Source of the DNA: Nymphalis io
Lineage: Eukaryota; Arthropoda; Insecta; Lepidoptera; Nymphalidae
Length of the DNA: 64,000 bases
NCBI RefSeq assembly: GCF_905147045.1
Contig: NC_065908.1
Span: forward strand, 2,480,001 to 2,544,000
Reading direction: 5' to 3'
The notes below the pieces were generated by a model. It had not been told where the DNA came from and made no database searches. It worked only from the letters and a program-made list of their open reading frames with translations. The stretch's first letter is position 1, and each line of letters begins with the position of its first letter. This document shows, in pieces, positions 20,481 to 32,272 of the stretch. Made by a program: the position numbers and the translations under genes.

Positions 20481-23400
20481 TGCATTTACCTTGTTTGAAG
20501 CATCTTGGTGTCTCCATAAATTACCGGTCTAGGATTAGAAACGTTAACGCTTCGAAGCTGGGACTCCAGTGGATAGCTAGTCTAAAAGGTTCGGTCATTC
20601 ACCTGCCTGACCTCGTAAAACTTAGATGGTGTGAGGTTATCTATGTAACTTCACGTAGAGTCTATGATCTAGACTAGCAGATTCTGCTTTAAAAATGTTA
20701 ATCTATATATTAACACGCTGATATAAAAAAATGTAAAAATTTTCAGTATATATTTTAAATATGAAAATTAGTGATAAATAATTAAAAGCTGATGTTTTGC
20801 TAGATTATAACAAAAGTAATATAAATGCAAAAGCGACACAATATTCTTTAGTTCATGATCAAGTGAATGCATGCAAATGCAGATAAATATCGTGCCAACA
20901 GTCCTTAAAGGCGATCGTCGGAAGTGAACCCCGAACCGCAAACAATCACAACTTTCTACGCGTGAGAGACTTGCGACACGACCTCATTTCTTTGTTTGCT
21001 TGCTGAATTGTGTATAACTTTAATAATTATTTGTTCATTCCATTTTGCACATCTTACCATATAAAATATGGCCATTCCTATAACGATTACATATACCAAT
21101 TTAAAGGACTATCTAAAATAACTTAATATATTTACTATAAAAGATTTATTAATACACGAACATATTTAATACATGCATATATCTAGACTTAAACAAAGAG
21201 TTGAAGCTGTAAAACAAGTAGGTAGGTACTTTATTGTTTCCGTTGCTGTCAGAATTGTGCGCTCATAATTCATAGCTTAATAAGGAAGTCGATGCGTTTT
21301 CTACAAGAATCAAATAATCTTTATAATGTTCAAAGGGAATTTAATGATTTAATAAGTAAAAAACATTAATTTAATAAAGTGAAACACAATACAGTATTAT
21401 TTACATTAAAGCCTTAAATAAATACAATTAAAAATAAAAATAGTTACTGTACAAATCGTGGAATGGTAGCAAGAATGCTAGCAGCATTTCCCCAAGGATT
21501 AAATTTTATATTTTAATTAATATTTGATTTAATTACAAACGTTTGATTGAAAACAAAATAGTTTATCAACTATGTAGCTGACTGTACCTATGTTGTATTA
21601 AAAGGTTGATTTGGAAAAACCGCAAATGGGTTTTGAATAAACAGACGCTTGTTACAATAGGTAAACAACTTTCTGGATTAATTACCTTTCGTTCATTTTA
21701 ATATAATAAACGTGAACTTACGTAAGATAATTTTAACTGACGTAATATTAACGAATTTAATTTAAAAACAAAAATATATGGAATTGCGAAAATAAATTAA
21801 ATTAATAAGATACGATTCCGAACGTTGTTCATGTAAACAGGTAATGTCTTGCATCTCTTTCGAATGAATTACTTTCGCTTATCCTATTTAAAAAACAGGA
21901 GCAGGTACTTATTTGTTTCTTTAGTATCTTGTCAATGGTTCTAAGCAATATTTTAATAAAGAAAAAATAAAGGCGTGGCAGTCACACATTCAACTGTAAC
22001 TAATTTGTACGAATCATATGGAATCTTGTTAGTTTACTAATTACCACGTGACTCGTACAAATACAGAGGGCACGTGTAAAACAATATATTATTACGTATT
22101 CATTATATTTCTAAAAATATATAAATTATAATACGAAACATACGTAATATAACGTAAATTGTTTTTATGAAATTTAGTTTGTATATGGTTTTAAAAAGTT
22201 ATTTAATAAAATAATGTAACACCGATCATAAATAAAATTGAAAACTGCATTGAGTATGACGCACGATAAACATAATCTTGATAAGTGAATTTATTGGTAG
22301 AATATTTTGCCGTCAACTAGCGTAGACACGCGCCAGAAAAAGATGAAAAAAAATATTAATACCTAATATTATGACTAAATTAGGATAAAAAGAAAAAAAA
22401 ACATCGTTAATCTTTTCAAATAATTTATTATGTACATGTTAATAATTGCTTAATCATTTGTAATCGATACGATATAAGTGAATAAATTAAATCAAGGATT
22501 ACAGGCGCGGCGGGCACTTTTAACCTTGTGACATGCAACCCTACAGACAATATATATATATATATTGTTTGTAATATCAATACAACTTCCTTTACATACT
22601 CGCCATTAACGTGGAATTCCAGTAGATAAAGCTTATTTTACAGTAATCGCATTATATATTTTATATATATCACCTTCGTCGTAATGGTTGAGTAATTAAG
22701 CAACTATTGTATAAATTAAACGGTCGAATTGTATGCGAAAAGACATAGTGTTTTATTATTATGATATATCTATTTATAACTATTTATAAAGGTTAACATT
22801 TCATACATTTACTTAACACTTTCAGTTTGTGCTAGGAGTTGAAAAAAACTAAGGAATACATATAAATTAATAGAAATGCTCGTTTCCGATCGGTACCGTA
22901 TCCTTAGTCCTTGTACAGTAAAATTATTGATCCTCAGAATTTTTATACATAAATAAATTTTATAACGTCAAGTCATCGTCCATGTATTCGTATAAATACA
23001 AAATATTTAACAACACAAAGTTATAAAAGCTGGAACGTTTTTATAAGAATGCATTATATACGGCAATTATTCTTCGCTTATTACAAATTACATCTTTATA
23101 TAACAATTGCGTCGAAACACATAAGCAACGAAGTAAATATTAAGAACCTAACAACAACACATAAGACCTCGTATCTTCGCAGCAACTCATGATGACTGTA
23201 ACATTTTGAATCTAAGTTAAAATGACAGTGAGATTCCTCTCGTAATATATACACCTAAGTTGCAGTATTTAGCAAATGTAATATTTTGTTACATATATTT
23301 TTAATTTATTCGAATAACTGTTTGTTGTGTGTGTGTGTGTGTTTATTAGTAATGTGTTTATTTCAATTCTCAATAATGGTAACATTTATATTAACTACGA

Positions 23401-24516
23401 TACACCGTACGGTATGGGTTATCAGAAACAGTGACAACCGTCAGAATCAGTGGCTGTCAGTTTAATATGATATTATTTACGGCTGCCTTACGCTGTGGTT
23501 GACATTCTCAGAAAATAGTTTGACATTTATTAAATACAAGTATTAATACATTTATTACGTAATCAAATAACTGTTAGATGAGAAAGATTTATATAACGTT
23601 CGATAGCAGTTAGCAGTTTGACAAGCAGAAGTCATTTCAAATGGAAATATTTTACAATATAATTTTTGAAATCGCAATAACAACTAAAAAGCTAAATTCA
23701 GAAATATTTTTCGTTACTCAAAACTTTATATTAAATATATTAATTAGCTATCCATTCCGACTTTGTACTTGTATAATTGGAGGTCACATTTTCACGTTTC
23801 TAACAAAGAACAAAGACTTTCTTACAAAGTTACATCTCCCATTCGCCTCCCCTTAAAGTGGAAATTTTCAAAAAAAAATATTTCTTAGCGAATGTTTCCG
23901 GTATAAAATAAACTTATGTACCAAACTTTAACTTTCTAGACTCAGTAGCATCGACTGGTCGCTGATAGTTTGTCAGCACAAACAATTTATAATAAATATT
24001 ATTATATTCGAAATTGTTTCTTAGACCTTCAATATATTAAACTAAATGTTAGATACAAAGTGTAATATTATAATATATTAAAATAGAATGAGACAACTGG
24101 CAGATAAGTATAATTAGCCTTATAATAGACAATAAAGAAATTAATTGATCACTTTTTAGTCGCTTGTCAACAAGCCAAATGAGTCACGTATTACAGATAT
24201 AATTCACTAGACGTCTTACAAACCGACGGACATAGAATTGTCAAGGTGCGTTGCTAGATTAACGTCTGAGATTGTTCACTCTTTGTAGTTGTAAATATTA
24301 TCTATACAAACATACTAATGCCCTTTATTTGTATTATTACATATGCTGATACGTAAGATGTAGAAAAATCTTGTAACATAGATCATGTCTCACCTATTTA
24401 TTAATGATGCATCAATAAATACGACATTACTTTATATATAACCACTCGTAGTTTACGAGGTCGAAATTTGTTTTATTTTTTTTGTACAAATCTGTCATAC
24501 AGATTTTGGTAATTTG
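20481..24516. other. 4-kb AT-rich stretch without recognisable genes
   Basis: No coding exon or listed repeat family was found. Minor items: a palindromic 'acaatatatatatatatatt' region (22548-22568) and the GT repeat listed separately. Confidence 0.4.
23326..23342. repeat. (GT)n microsatellite
   Basis: Eight GT units. Confidence 0.9.
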
Positions 24517-24858
24517 TTTACTGGTGGTAGGGCTTTGTGCAAGTTCGTCTGGGACCTACCCAGACCACCCACTCATCAGATATTCTACCGCAAAACAGCA
24601 ATACTTGATATTGTTGTGTTCCGGTTTGAAGGGTGAATGAGCCAGTGTAATTACAGGCACAAGGGACATAAAATCTTAGTTCCCAAGGTTGGTGGCGCAT
24701 TGGCTATAAGCGATGGTTGACATTTCTTACAATGCCAATGTCTAAGGGCGTTTGGTGACCACTTACCATCAGGTGGCCCATATGCTCGTCCACCTTCCTA
24801 TTCTATAAAAATAAAATAAAAAAAACACAACATACCTTTCGATTAATAAAAGTTTAAT
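24517..24858 (+). repeat. SINE-C copy with extra 3' segment
   Basis: Full-length SINE-C from 'tttactggtggtagggcttt' to 'ccaccttcctattctataaa'. It has a small internal rearrangement near 24550-24568 ('gggacctacccagaccaccc'). After an A-rich run, a segment of 30-33 nt at 24826-24858, starting 'cacaacatacctttc' and containing AATAAA, is identical to the one after the SINE-C at 33630. 'taattt' near both ends may be the target duplication. Confidence 0.9.
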
Positions 24859-25429
24859 TTCATTTTTATTATAACAATCAAAAAAATATACGACAGTCCT
24901 CGAAATAAAAATATACAGATATAAATATAATAGTAGTTTAAAATATTTATAACTTTGTACATATGTTATATTATAATTGTGAAAATAAGCTTTCAATTGT
25001 ATTAAGTTCGTTTACCTTTCGTAGAAGTTATAACGATATGGAATACAAGTCTCGCTGCCATAAGAGCTCTCGTACAAACTGAGCCAACGGTTATTTTTAC
25101 GTAGGATTATTTCATCCCGACGTAGGCAGCGAATGATTCAACCATCTTACTCCCGGTCATCTGACACAAACTTAAAATATATCAAGCCAAGACACGTTTA
25201 AGTAACTTTCGTATTAAAATAACTAAAGACCTTAACAGGCCGCCCTTCTCGTTTTGATTGAGGAAATGCTTAACTTTTGATATTTTTATATTATCTGTGT
25301 CCTCAATCGTTTGCAATAAGATCCGTTTTATTTTTGTTAATCGCCTTCATATGCTTATATGGAACGCAGTGACAAGTTAAACGTGAAAAATACAAAATTA
25401 TTATGCTATAAAAGTTATAAACCAACGAT
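24859..25429. other. AT-rich intergenic sequence
   Basis: Nothing recognisable. Confidence 0.4.
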
Positions 25430-25560
25430 TTCAAAACAACAGGTTCGATTCCGACTCCTAAGACTTGTAGTCCCAACTATAACACACGACATAAGCTTTA
25501 CGACTAATTGGAGTAAAATAAAGGAGAAACCTAAATCATCGTAAAACAGATCTTATTATA
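25430..25560 (+). repeat. Possible retroposon fragment
   Basis: 'aggttcgattccgactccta' contains a B-box-like GGTTCGATTCC. It is followed by 'gacataagctttacgactaa' and 'ttggagtaaaataaagg', phrases that look like the 3' part of an abundant lepidopteran retroposon. There is no second copy in the window. Confidence 0.3.
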
Positions 25561-26041
25561 ACAAAAAAAAATTGCCGTATACCTTACTCATTTGGTAAGA
25601 CCGTTACGTTGACTGATAAAAAATTGCAATGGCACTAGGTATTTATATTTATATTTATAGCTAAAAAAAACAAATGAAGGAAGTAACTTAATAGTTATGT
25701 CTATTACCTCCAAAGTTAATAATAAGTTAAGTTAATAAGTTGCTAACCTATCAACAATGCATGACACTCAATAATAACAATTTACTAGTTACTCGAACAA
25801 TATTTCTAAAGTGAACTATATACCTAAATAGCATAATTCATAATCGGAATTCAGACTCATAATTTTTCATCATAACAAAAGTACAAATTCCACACGAACG
25901 AGGTCGCGGTTGTACATTTGATACAAATATGGTACGTACAGTCGAATACAGACCGAAACATTGATATATCTAGTTTCATTTCGATATATAATAATAAAAA
26001 CGATTGATACTAAATTAAGTCAGTTGTACTTTCGTTTAGGG
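25561..26041. other. AT-rich intergenic sequence
   Basis: Nothing recognisable. Confidence 0.4.
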
Positions 26042-26215
26042 CTGTGACGTCACAGTTTCGTTCCGCATACGAGATTAATAAATCCTAAATTATATAACAA
26101 CAGTTGCCAGCGAACTTACTAGTGTCTCGCCTACTTCCCCCGTTATTCGGTGGCTTCTCCAGACCCCCGCATCGATGAGTCAGAGCAGGAAAGCCCAACT
26201 TTATAACGTCATCGC
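26042..26215. promoter_or_regulatory. Cluster of bZIP-type sites, possible enhancer
   Basis: A perfect 14-bp palindrome CTGTGACGTCACAG (26042-26055) contains the full cAMP-response element TGACGTCA. An AP-1 site TGAGTCA follows near 26176, and a half-site ACGTCATC near 26208. The stretch between them is richer in G+C than its surroundings. There is no nearby gene start to connect it with. Confidence 0.3.
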
Positions 26216-26472
26216 TGAACAAAGTTCTTATTTGTTGTTCTCCGTTGGAACTTATTATTATTTAGATGATAAGGTACTTTTATTTTCTTTACGGTCGAAT
26301 TACAATAAAGAAACTTTATCATATTATTATAAAAATATAATCAAGATAAAATAGAAACATATATTACATAATATAATAAATACATACATACATTATAATA
26401 AATTGCTAAAAATAAAATCATATTAGTGAATTAATAATAATAATGTTAAGTTACATTACAAACTAGCCATAT

Positions 26473-26765
26473 GCGGGATATTCCAGTGTACAATTGAGTG
26501 CGGAAACACAGGTGCACTATCTGTACCCTCACTCACAGTCCGACGGGGCGGAAATCCGACACCACCGGAGTGAGATCAGGCGCTGGAACAACGGCTTTTC
26601 TTCATGTACTTTCCGATGAGCGGTATTATATTGCCAACCTCCTAACACTGGGCTTCTGAGAATTGACAGAAAACCTTATAACTATTTTATTGGCTGAACC
26701 GAGAATTTGAATATATAACCTCGAGTTCTGCAACGATTTAATTAACCAAAAGCCCAACGAGATAG
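26473..26765 (-). repeat. SINE-B copy, diverged
   Basis: Reverse copy: 'gagtgcggaaacacaggtgc', 'ggcgctggaacaacggcttt', 'ttattggctgaaccgagaat' and the tRNA head 'aaaagcccaacgag'. The tail is truncated at the left. Confidence 0.8.
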
Positions 26766-27836
26766 TGGATTGAAATATACCTGCATTGGTTGCTCGATAA
26801 ATCACATAAGAGAGTATGGGAAACAAATTTAAAATATGTATTATACTAAAATGTAATTGAAGTAAGATTTATTTCTGTCTTCGAAATTATATTCGTATAG
26901 TACCGATTTATTTTATAATAATGACGCAACGCGTGCGTTCTACATGTGATACGGTTTCAAGACATATTTAGATTAAAGAACGTGTGAAACAAAAGCGTCG
27001 ATGTAGATTATTTATAAGAAACGTAGTCTTAATTGACTTAACGTGTATTTTAAGATTTCATATATATTTAGTAACAAATGACAAGACGAGTAGCAAAAAC
27101 ACACCAAGATAAGGAGAAACAACATAATTTCGTAGCCGTAACTGATTAAGCTGTTATATAAAATATCCCTTTTTTTCTTTTCGCGTTTAAAGCTAAATTT
27201 TCAGAGATGTTTTCACAACCCGAGCACAATGTTGATAGCAGCCGCTGGACGGAAAACTTCAGCATGTTAATCATATCAACGTCACGTCTCTTCAAACAAT
27301 TCTTTGTGAAATTTATCTTTAAATTTTCACTTTTTTTTTCATATTTTCGTCGTAGAAATATATTTTTTCTGTAAGTTTTTCACAACGGAGAGAACAAAAT
27401 AAAAAAATAATTCTCGAAAGATGGCACGGGCACAACGAAGATACAAATTATCATTTTTTAATTGTGACAATTATGTACTTACATACAATTTAGTAATCAG
27501 CAATATTGCAACGAATGTAACAACCGTGTCATAAAAATAACAATTTATGTTACTTGACTAAACTTTTTCTACTACTACTAGTATATTCCGGTGCTGTCAT
27601 ATCCAATTTACTATGACAAGGTTTCATTATGTTTATCGTTCTCGAATACCATCTCACGTTTATCGTTTGTACAAATCAGATAAACTGGATTATAACAAAT
27701 GAAACAAAAGAGTTGCAGACCTCAGCAGTATTACTTTATTCATCATCCAGTCTCCATACATATTGGTCCGCTCGTAAAGTGTTCTAGTTTTGTTTATATC
27801 GGTAATAAACTCGCACGTTTATCTTTTATTTTTCAG
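26766..27836. other. AT-rich intergenic or intronic sequence
   Basis: No repeat or gene recognised. It ends with the pyrimidine-rich acceptor of the next candidate exon. Confidence 0.4.
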
Positions 27837-27932
27837 AGGACATCTAGAGGTGGTTCAGAGGACACGAGGTCAACTTTACCGCAAGGATTCGACATAACTT
27901 TAGATCAGTCGAGAAATTTAAAATTCAAATAG
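27837..27932 (+). CDS. Candidate terminal coding exon, unrecognised
   Basis: A strong acceptor (TTATCTTTTATTTTTCAG, ending at 27836) opens a frame of 31 codons to TAG at 27930-27932. It begins RTSRGGSEDTRSTLPQ and ends DQSRNLKFK. An AATAAA (27973-27979, 'acaataaagg') lies about 45 bp after the stop, as expected of a last exon. Composition is hydrophilic. No partner exon upstream could be identified and the product is not recognised. A chance pyrimidine tract remains possible. Confidence 0.3.
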   Translation, partial: RTSRGGSEDTRSTLPQGFDITLDQSRNLKFK

Positions 27933-27990
27933 TTTTAGACTCAGATAAGGGTAACCAGAGGACATGACCGACAATAAAGGATTGCTCACC

Positions 27991-29133
27991 TAACGAAAAA
28001 AAATAAATAGATTAATTCAGTTACTAACACCAATTAAGGTTTCAATTAGAAGAATACAGACATTGATCGCAAAAGCGTGCAGCAATTCAAGTTAATTTAC
28101 GTAATGATTTTCCATTAACTAGGATCCATTTTGGAATACAACACACAATAATATATATTCTAATGTACATAAACAATTTTCAAAAAAAAAGGACTAAATA
28201 TATTGCTATCTCTTTCAAGTGTATGTATAAATGCGTTCAGTCATTTTCCAATATAATCATAATCATTTTGTTGTACGGCTTACGAATGTATATGACAACG
28301 CAGCTTAAAGAGATATTGTTGAAAAAATTACAAAGGTTATTTAAATTATGTATATAAGGTAATGACACCAATTTCCATTCCCACGGATTAAAGTCATGCA
28401 TCGATCGACGAAACTCGAATTTTAATATGAGGACAAATCGGACATTACATCGAGGTTGAAATACGATAAAAGTGTAATGAGTGTACATACTGTATATTGA
28501 ATTAAGCTCTTTTAATATAACAACAATCAAGTATTTAAAAAAAAAACTGTGACTTTTATATTAATTATCTTTGCGTCTGGTTTTTTTTTTGTAATTACTT
28601 AAATGTATAGTAACTATCGATAACTGTTCCATACAACTCGCGCGCCACCTTTTGTTCGTTGACGATTCTGTTCGTCCGGACTTATATTAGTTTTTACATA
28701 TCGCATTGCGCATGTGCCAATAACAACAGTTCAAAGACTGAATCGGATGAACGATACGCGAACGATTAGATTACGTAAAAAACCGGTAATACTATTCATA
28801 TATTATATTAGAAGATAAACAGACAAACATCATTTAACCGCTAATACTGGCATCGATTTATCATGACCAATTTGTTTGACTATGTAATAAATAAATGTGT
28901 TGGGGTTTTTTGAGAAAACTAATTATAATGGAAAAAAGCAATGCAAGTCTAAATGTCATATTGAGTACTCTAAAACCTAAAGTAAGATTCTTCGAGGCTT
29001 TATAGCAGAAAGCATATTAACTTATCTCGTAGATTAATATGTAATGAACTTTATGTTCATGAAAAAAAGTTAATAATATCATGACAAAAATCCTAACAGT
29101 GATTGGAGGCTAATTTGATTGCCCATTTATAAT
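27991..29133. other. Intergenic sequence
   Basis: No gene recognised. Around 28620-28760 the CpG content rises and 'attgcgcatgtgcc' resembles an NRF-1-type site; this is too little to call a promoter. Confidence 0.35.
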
Positions 29134-29283
29134 GGGTGTAATTATCTTTATAAGTATGTATTTACCCAAGAAAAGTAGTATATGTAGTAAATCAGTTGTA
29201 TGGTTTACCCATAGTACAAGCTCTGCTTAGTTTGGGATCAGATGGCCGTTTGTAAATAATGTCCCAGAATATTATTATTATTA
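29134..29283 (+). repeat. SINE-D copy, 5'-truncated
   Basis: Starts at 'gggtgtaattatctttataa', lacks the tRNA head, and ends with 'gatcagatggccgt' and a TTA tail. 5' truncation is typical of incomplete reverse transcription. Confidence 0.85.
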
Positions 29284-29666
29284 ATATCTACATTAGGTAG
29301 ATTGTATACCCCCGTCTTACAAACATTTACAGGTTATATATTTGTGCTATATATTTATCACATATTATATTATGAGACGAATAAAAATGTCAAACGAAAT
29401 AAAATATTTAAAGTCCCGCGTGTAATAAATAAAATGATTGCATAATTTATCGTAATTGGACTAATTTAAATATTATCGGTTTGACCTTTGCAACTGAAGA
29501 GTAACAAAAACCACAAGTATGGTTTAAGTCGTGATCTAAGGATTTTTGAGTATTGTATATAACCTCAAACTGTATTAGTATACTAAAAAGGTTGTATTTA
29601 ACCATTAAATCATTGTAAATTTCGTCATAAACATTATTTATTTTAAATTATCTTTTAAAATTCAAT
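29284..29666. other. AT-rich intergenic sequence
   Basis: Nothing recognisable. Confidence 0.4.
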
Positions 29667-30001
29667 AGGTAGGTAAACCGAGCCGAGATGGCCCAGTGGT
29701 AAGAACGCGTGAATCTTAACCGATGATCGTGGGTTCAAACCCGGGCAAGCACCACTGAATTTTCATGTGCTTAATTTGTGATTATAATTCATCTCGTGCT
29801 TTACGGTGAAGGAAAACATCGTGAGGAAACCTGCATGTGTCTAATTTCACTGAAATTCTGCCACATGTGTATTCCACCAACCCGCATTGGAGCAGCGTGG
29901 TGGAATAAGCTCCAAAACCTTCTCCTCAAAATGAGGAGAGGAGGCCTTTAGCCCAGCAGTGGGACATTCACAGGCTGTTTCGGGTTTCGGAGGTAGGTAA
30001 A
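29667..30001 (+). repeat. SINE-A copy with an 11-bp target-site duplication
   Basis: Full-length and the least diverged SINE-A here (body 29678-29990). A box TGGCCCAGTGG, B box GGTTCAAACCC. Flanked by 'aggtaggtaaa' at 29667-29677 and 29991-30001. Low divergence and an intact duplication suggest it is among the youngest insertions in the window. Confidence 0.93.
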
Positions 30002-30216
30002 GTCACAACTACAAATATATCGCCAATGAGTATTTTGTTTAGGTATCGAATAACGTCATTAATTACGTCATTGTAATCAAACTTTTTTTTAATAATTGTT
30101 CTAGAACGGTACTGTACTTTTACATAAGAATATGACTAGATATTGATATGTAAAAAAACATTAATAAAACGTAAAACATCATCTAAAATCAAATTTCTTG
30201 GGAATATTTTTCTTAC
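30002..30216. other. AT-rich sequence
   Basis: Nothing recognisable besides the donor of the candidate exon above. Confidence 0.35.
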
Positions 30217-30482
30217 AAACATCGACTTGCTGTAGGCGATTGTTTATACGGTGGAGCCAAATACAGATTTCTGACTTTATTATTAGATAAACAGGGATGC
30301 AGCTTAATTTTGGCACTTCGTATGCGGCGCTGTAATAAATTCATGCTCTCCTCCATCGTAAATTGTAACTGGCCGTCGTGATTTACAACTGATAAATTCA
30401 TTACTATTTTAGTTATATCTTTTGCTAAATATTTCTGACGCATACACGCATAGAAATATCTTCTAACGCTTGTAAGTATCTT
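30217..30482 (-). CDS. Candidate internal exon, unrecognised
   Basis: On the minus strand an open frame of 88 codons plus two bases runs from an acceptor-like 'atatagatgtag' (exon from 30482) to a donor TTT|GTAAGA (intron from 30216). The peptide starts KILTSVRRYFYACMRQKYL. It includes VVNHDGQLQFTMEESMNLLQ and RRIRSAKIKLHP, and ends APPYKQSPTASRC. Composition is protein-like, without repeats, and no SINE overlaps it. Read without splicing, a Met start at 30443 and stop at 30213 give a 76-residue ORF. I recognise no domain. It may be an exon, a relic of a mobile-element protein or chance. Confidence 0.3.
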
Positions 30483-31808
30483 CTACATCTATATTATAAA
30501 ACTGGAATTGATATCATTGAGTATCGGGATCTAAGAAGCTTACTTGAAAAACTAGCAAAACTTGCGGTTTCGCCAGCGTGGAATTCGGTTTGTGACGAAA
30601 GTCCTTCAACGATGTCCATTTGAATTATAGATATATTTAAATTATAAAGTAGCGGCAAGTATAAGTATGCCTTACGAAGTAGGTGCGAGGATGAAACAGA
30701 TATTTATATTTAAAAAAAGCGAGAAAATTCGGGTTACAATAAAGAAGTGATCGTAACGGTTTTACAATCTATTAAAGCAGAATATAAACTACCGAAACTA
30801 TAAAATCTGACCAGCAACGTAAAATAATTAAATGAACGCTTTTATTATAAACCAGCTATACGTCCGAAGTCGGGAAAATAAGAAATTTATCCCGTGCTAT
30901 TTTTTACCAATGTGCAGTAGCTATTTTTAATTTTTATTTGTATATATTTAAGATAAATAATTCTGTAGAAAATGAGAAGATGAAAACCAATGAGATATAA
31001 ACACAAACCGATACATAGATATTCGCCGGTAGTGCATCCTTAAACACGTCTGTGTATTTTTTCTTATTCTATTTAAATATGACTCGACCTTTTATTTTTT
31101 TATAACTATCGTATAAAATCACGATTGCCATATTAAAAAGCAATGTATTCAGATGAATATGGTTAGAGGGACTTCATGTGCAGCAGAGTAATGAGTAAGT
31201 GAAGATATGACTAGGATAAAGATTAATAAAAGAGAAAAATCGTCCACCGACTTCAAATATATAAAAGAGAGAGCAAATGAAAATGTATATAATATGAATC
31301 AATTAATCTTAACTGCGTCTTTATTAATTGGAATCACAATCTATACGAACTTCTATATGATATAGCTTTAAATAAACACATGTTTTTATATAATTTAAAA
31401 GAAACTTAAAAACGCTGTACCGGTTCATCTAATAACATGTAAATTCAATCACACAAATGCATTAAAAAAAAGATCTCGTCCAAAGCGCATGTGGTACGAA
31501 CATGAGACCGTTAAATGTTATATTTATGGTATCAGCTAGACAGATAAGGTCGTACCTTCGGGTCAAGTCGACCGTCACAACTGGGGCGTTTGCTCTGTAT
31601 AGAAATGGCTTTAATATGGATGGGTACAATTATATGTAGGTTGGGTATTTAAAGTGAACATTTTTCATTACTTAGTTTGTTGAAAATACATAATTACAAT
31701 TAATTGAAAGTCTTCATTGTGCATTTTTAATTCTGTTTTTACGAACGATCCATTATCGGTCATTAGTTAATTAAATTTCTTTGAATAGATAAATTAGTTG
31801 GGAACTAG
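30483..31808. other. AT-rich intergenic sequence
   Basis: No gene or repeat recognised. Around 31500-31690 'gacagataaggtcg' (a GATA-type site) and 'gggtatttaaagtg' are promoter-like only in isolation. Confidence 0.35.
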
Positions 31809-31920
31809 AGCAGAGATGGCAGAGTTGCTAGAACACGTGAATGTAAACCGGAGTTCAAAACCCGGCAAACCGTTTCATATGCTTAATTTGTGTTAAGAAA
31901 TAATTGGTCTCGTTAGTAAG
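31809..31920 (+). repeat. SINE-A 5' part, split by SINE-B
   Basis: Diverged SINE-A head ('cagagatggcagagttgcta', 'gtgaatgtaaaccg', 'cttaatttgtgtt'). The match ends where an inverted SINE-B starts, and the other half resumes at 32138. Confidence 0.7.
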
Positions 31921-32137
31921 AGGGGTCCTCCAGACCAATTTCGGCCACGGCGGTTAATATAAAAAAAAATAACCCAACTGCGAGGGACATATTATAGTGC
32001 ACAAGTGTGTGCGCAAACACAGGTGCAAGCTATTCCCTAACTCTTATAATCCAATGGAACGGCAATCCGACACGACTGGAAAGAGTTCAAGCGCAGGACC
32101 AACGGCTTTATGTGCTTTCCGAGGCAAGGGCGTTAGC
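31921..32137 (-). repeat. 5'-truncated SINE-B inserted in SINE-A
   Basis: Reverse SINE-B from its tail ('ggtcctccagaccaatttcg', 'gccacggcgg') through 'gcgcaaacacaggtgcaag' and 'gcgcaggaccaacggcttta' to 'gtgctttccgaggcaaggg'. The tRNA head half is missing, as expected for a 5'-truncated insert. Confidence 0.85.
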
Positions 32138-32272
32138 TGTCACTAAAGTGTCGGATGTAATGTGTATCCACCAACCCGCATTGGAACAACGTTATATAAA
32201 TGCGAATAAACTCGAAAGGTTTACAACGACAGAGAAGGCATCAGCCCAGGAGTGGAACGATTACTGTTCATT
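32138..32272 (+). repeat. SINE-A 3' part
   Basis: Resumes the SINE-A: 'gtgtatccaccaacccgcat', then a diverged end 'agcccaggagtggaacgatt'. About 40 bp of consensus between the two halves are missing at the junction. Confidence 0.7.
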
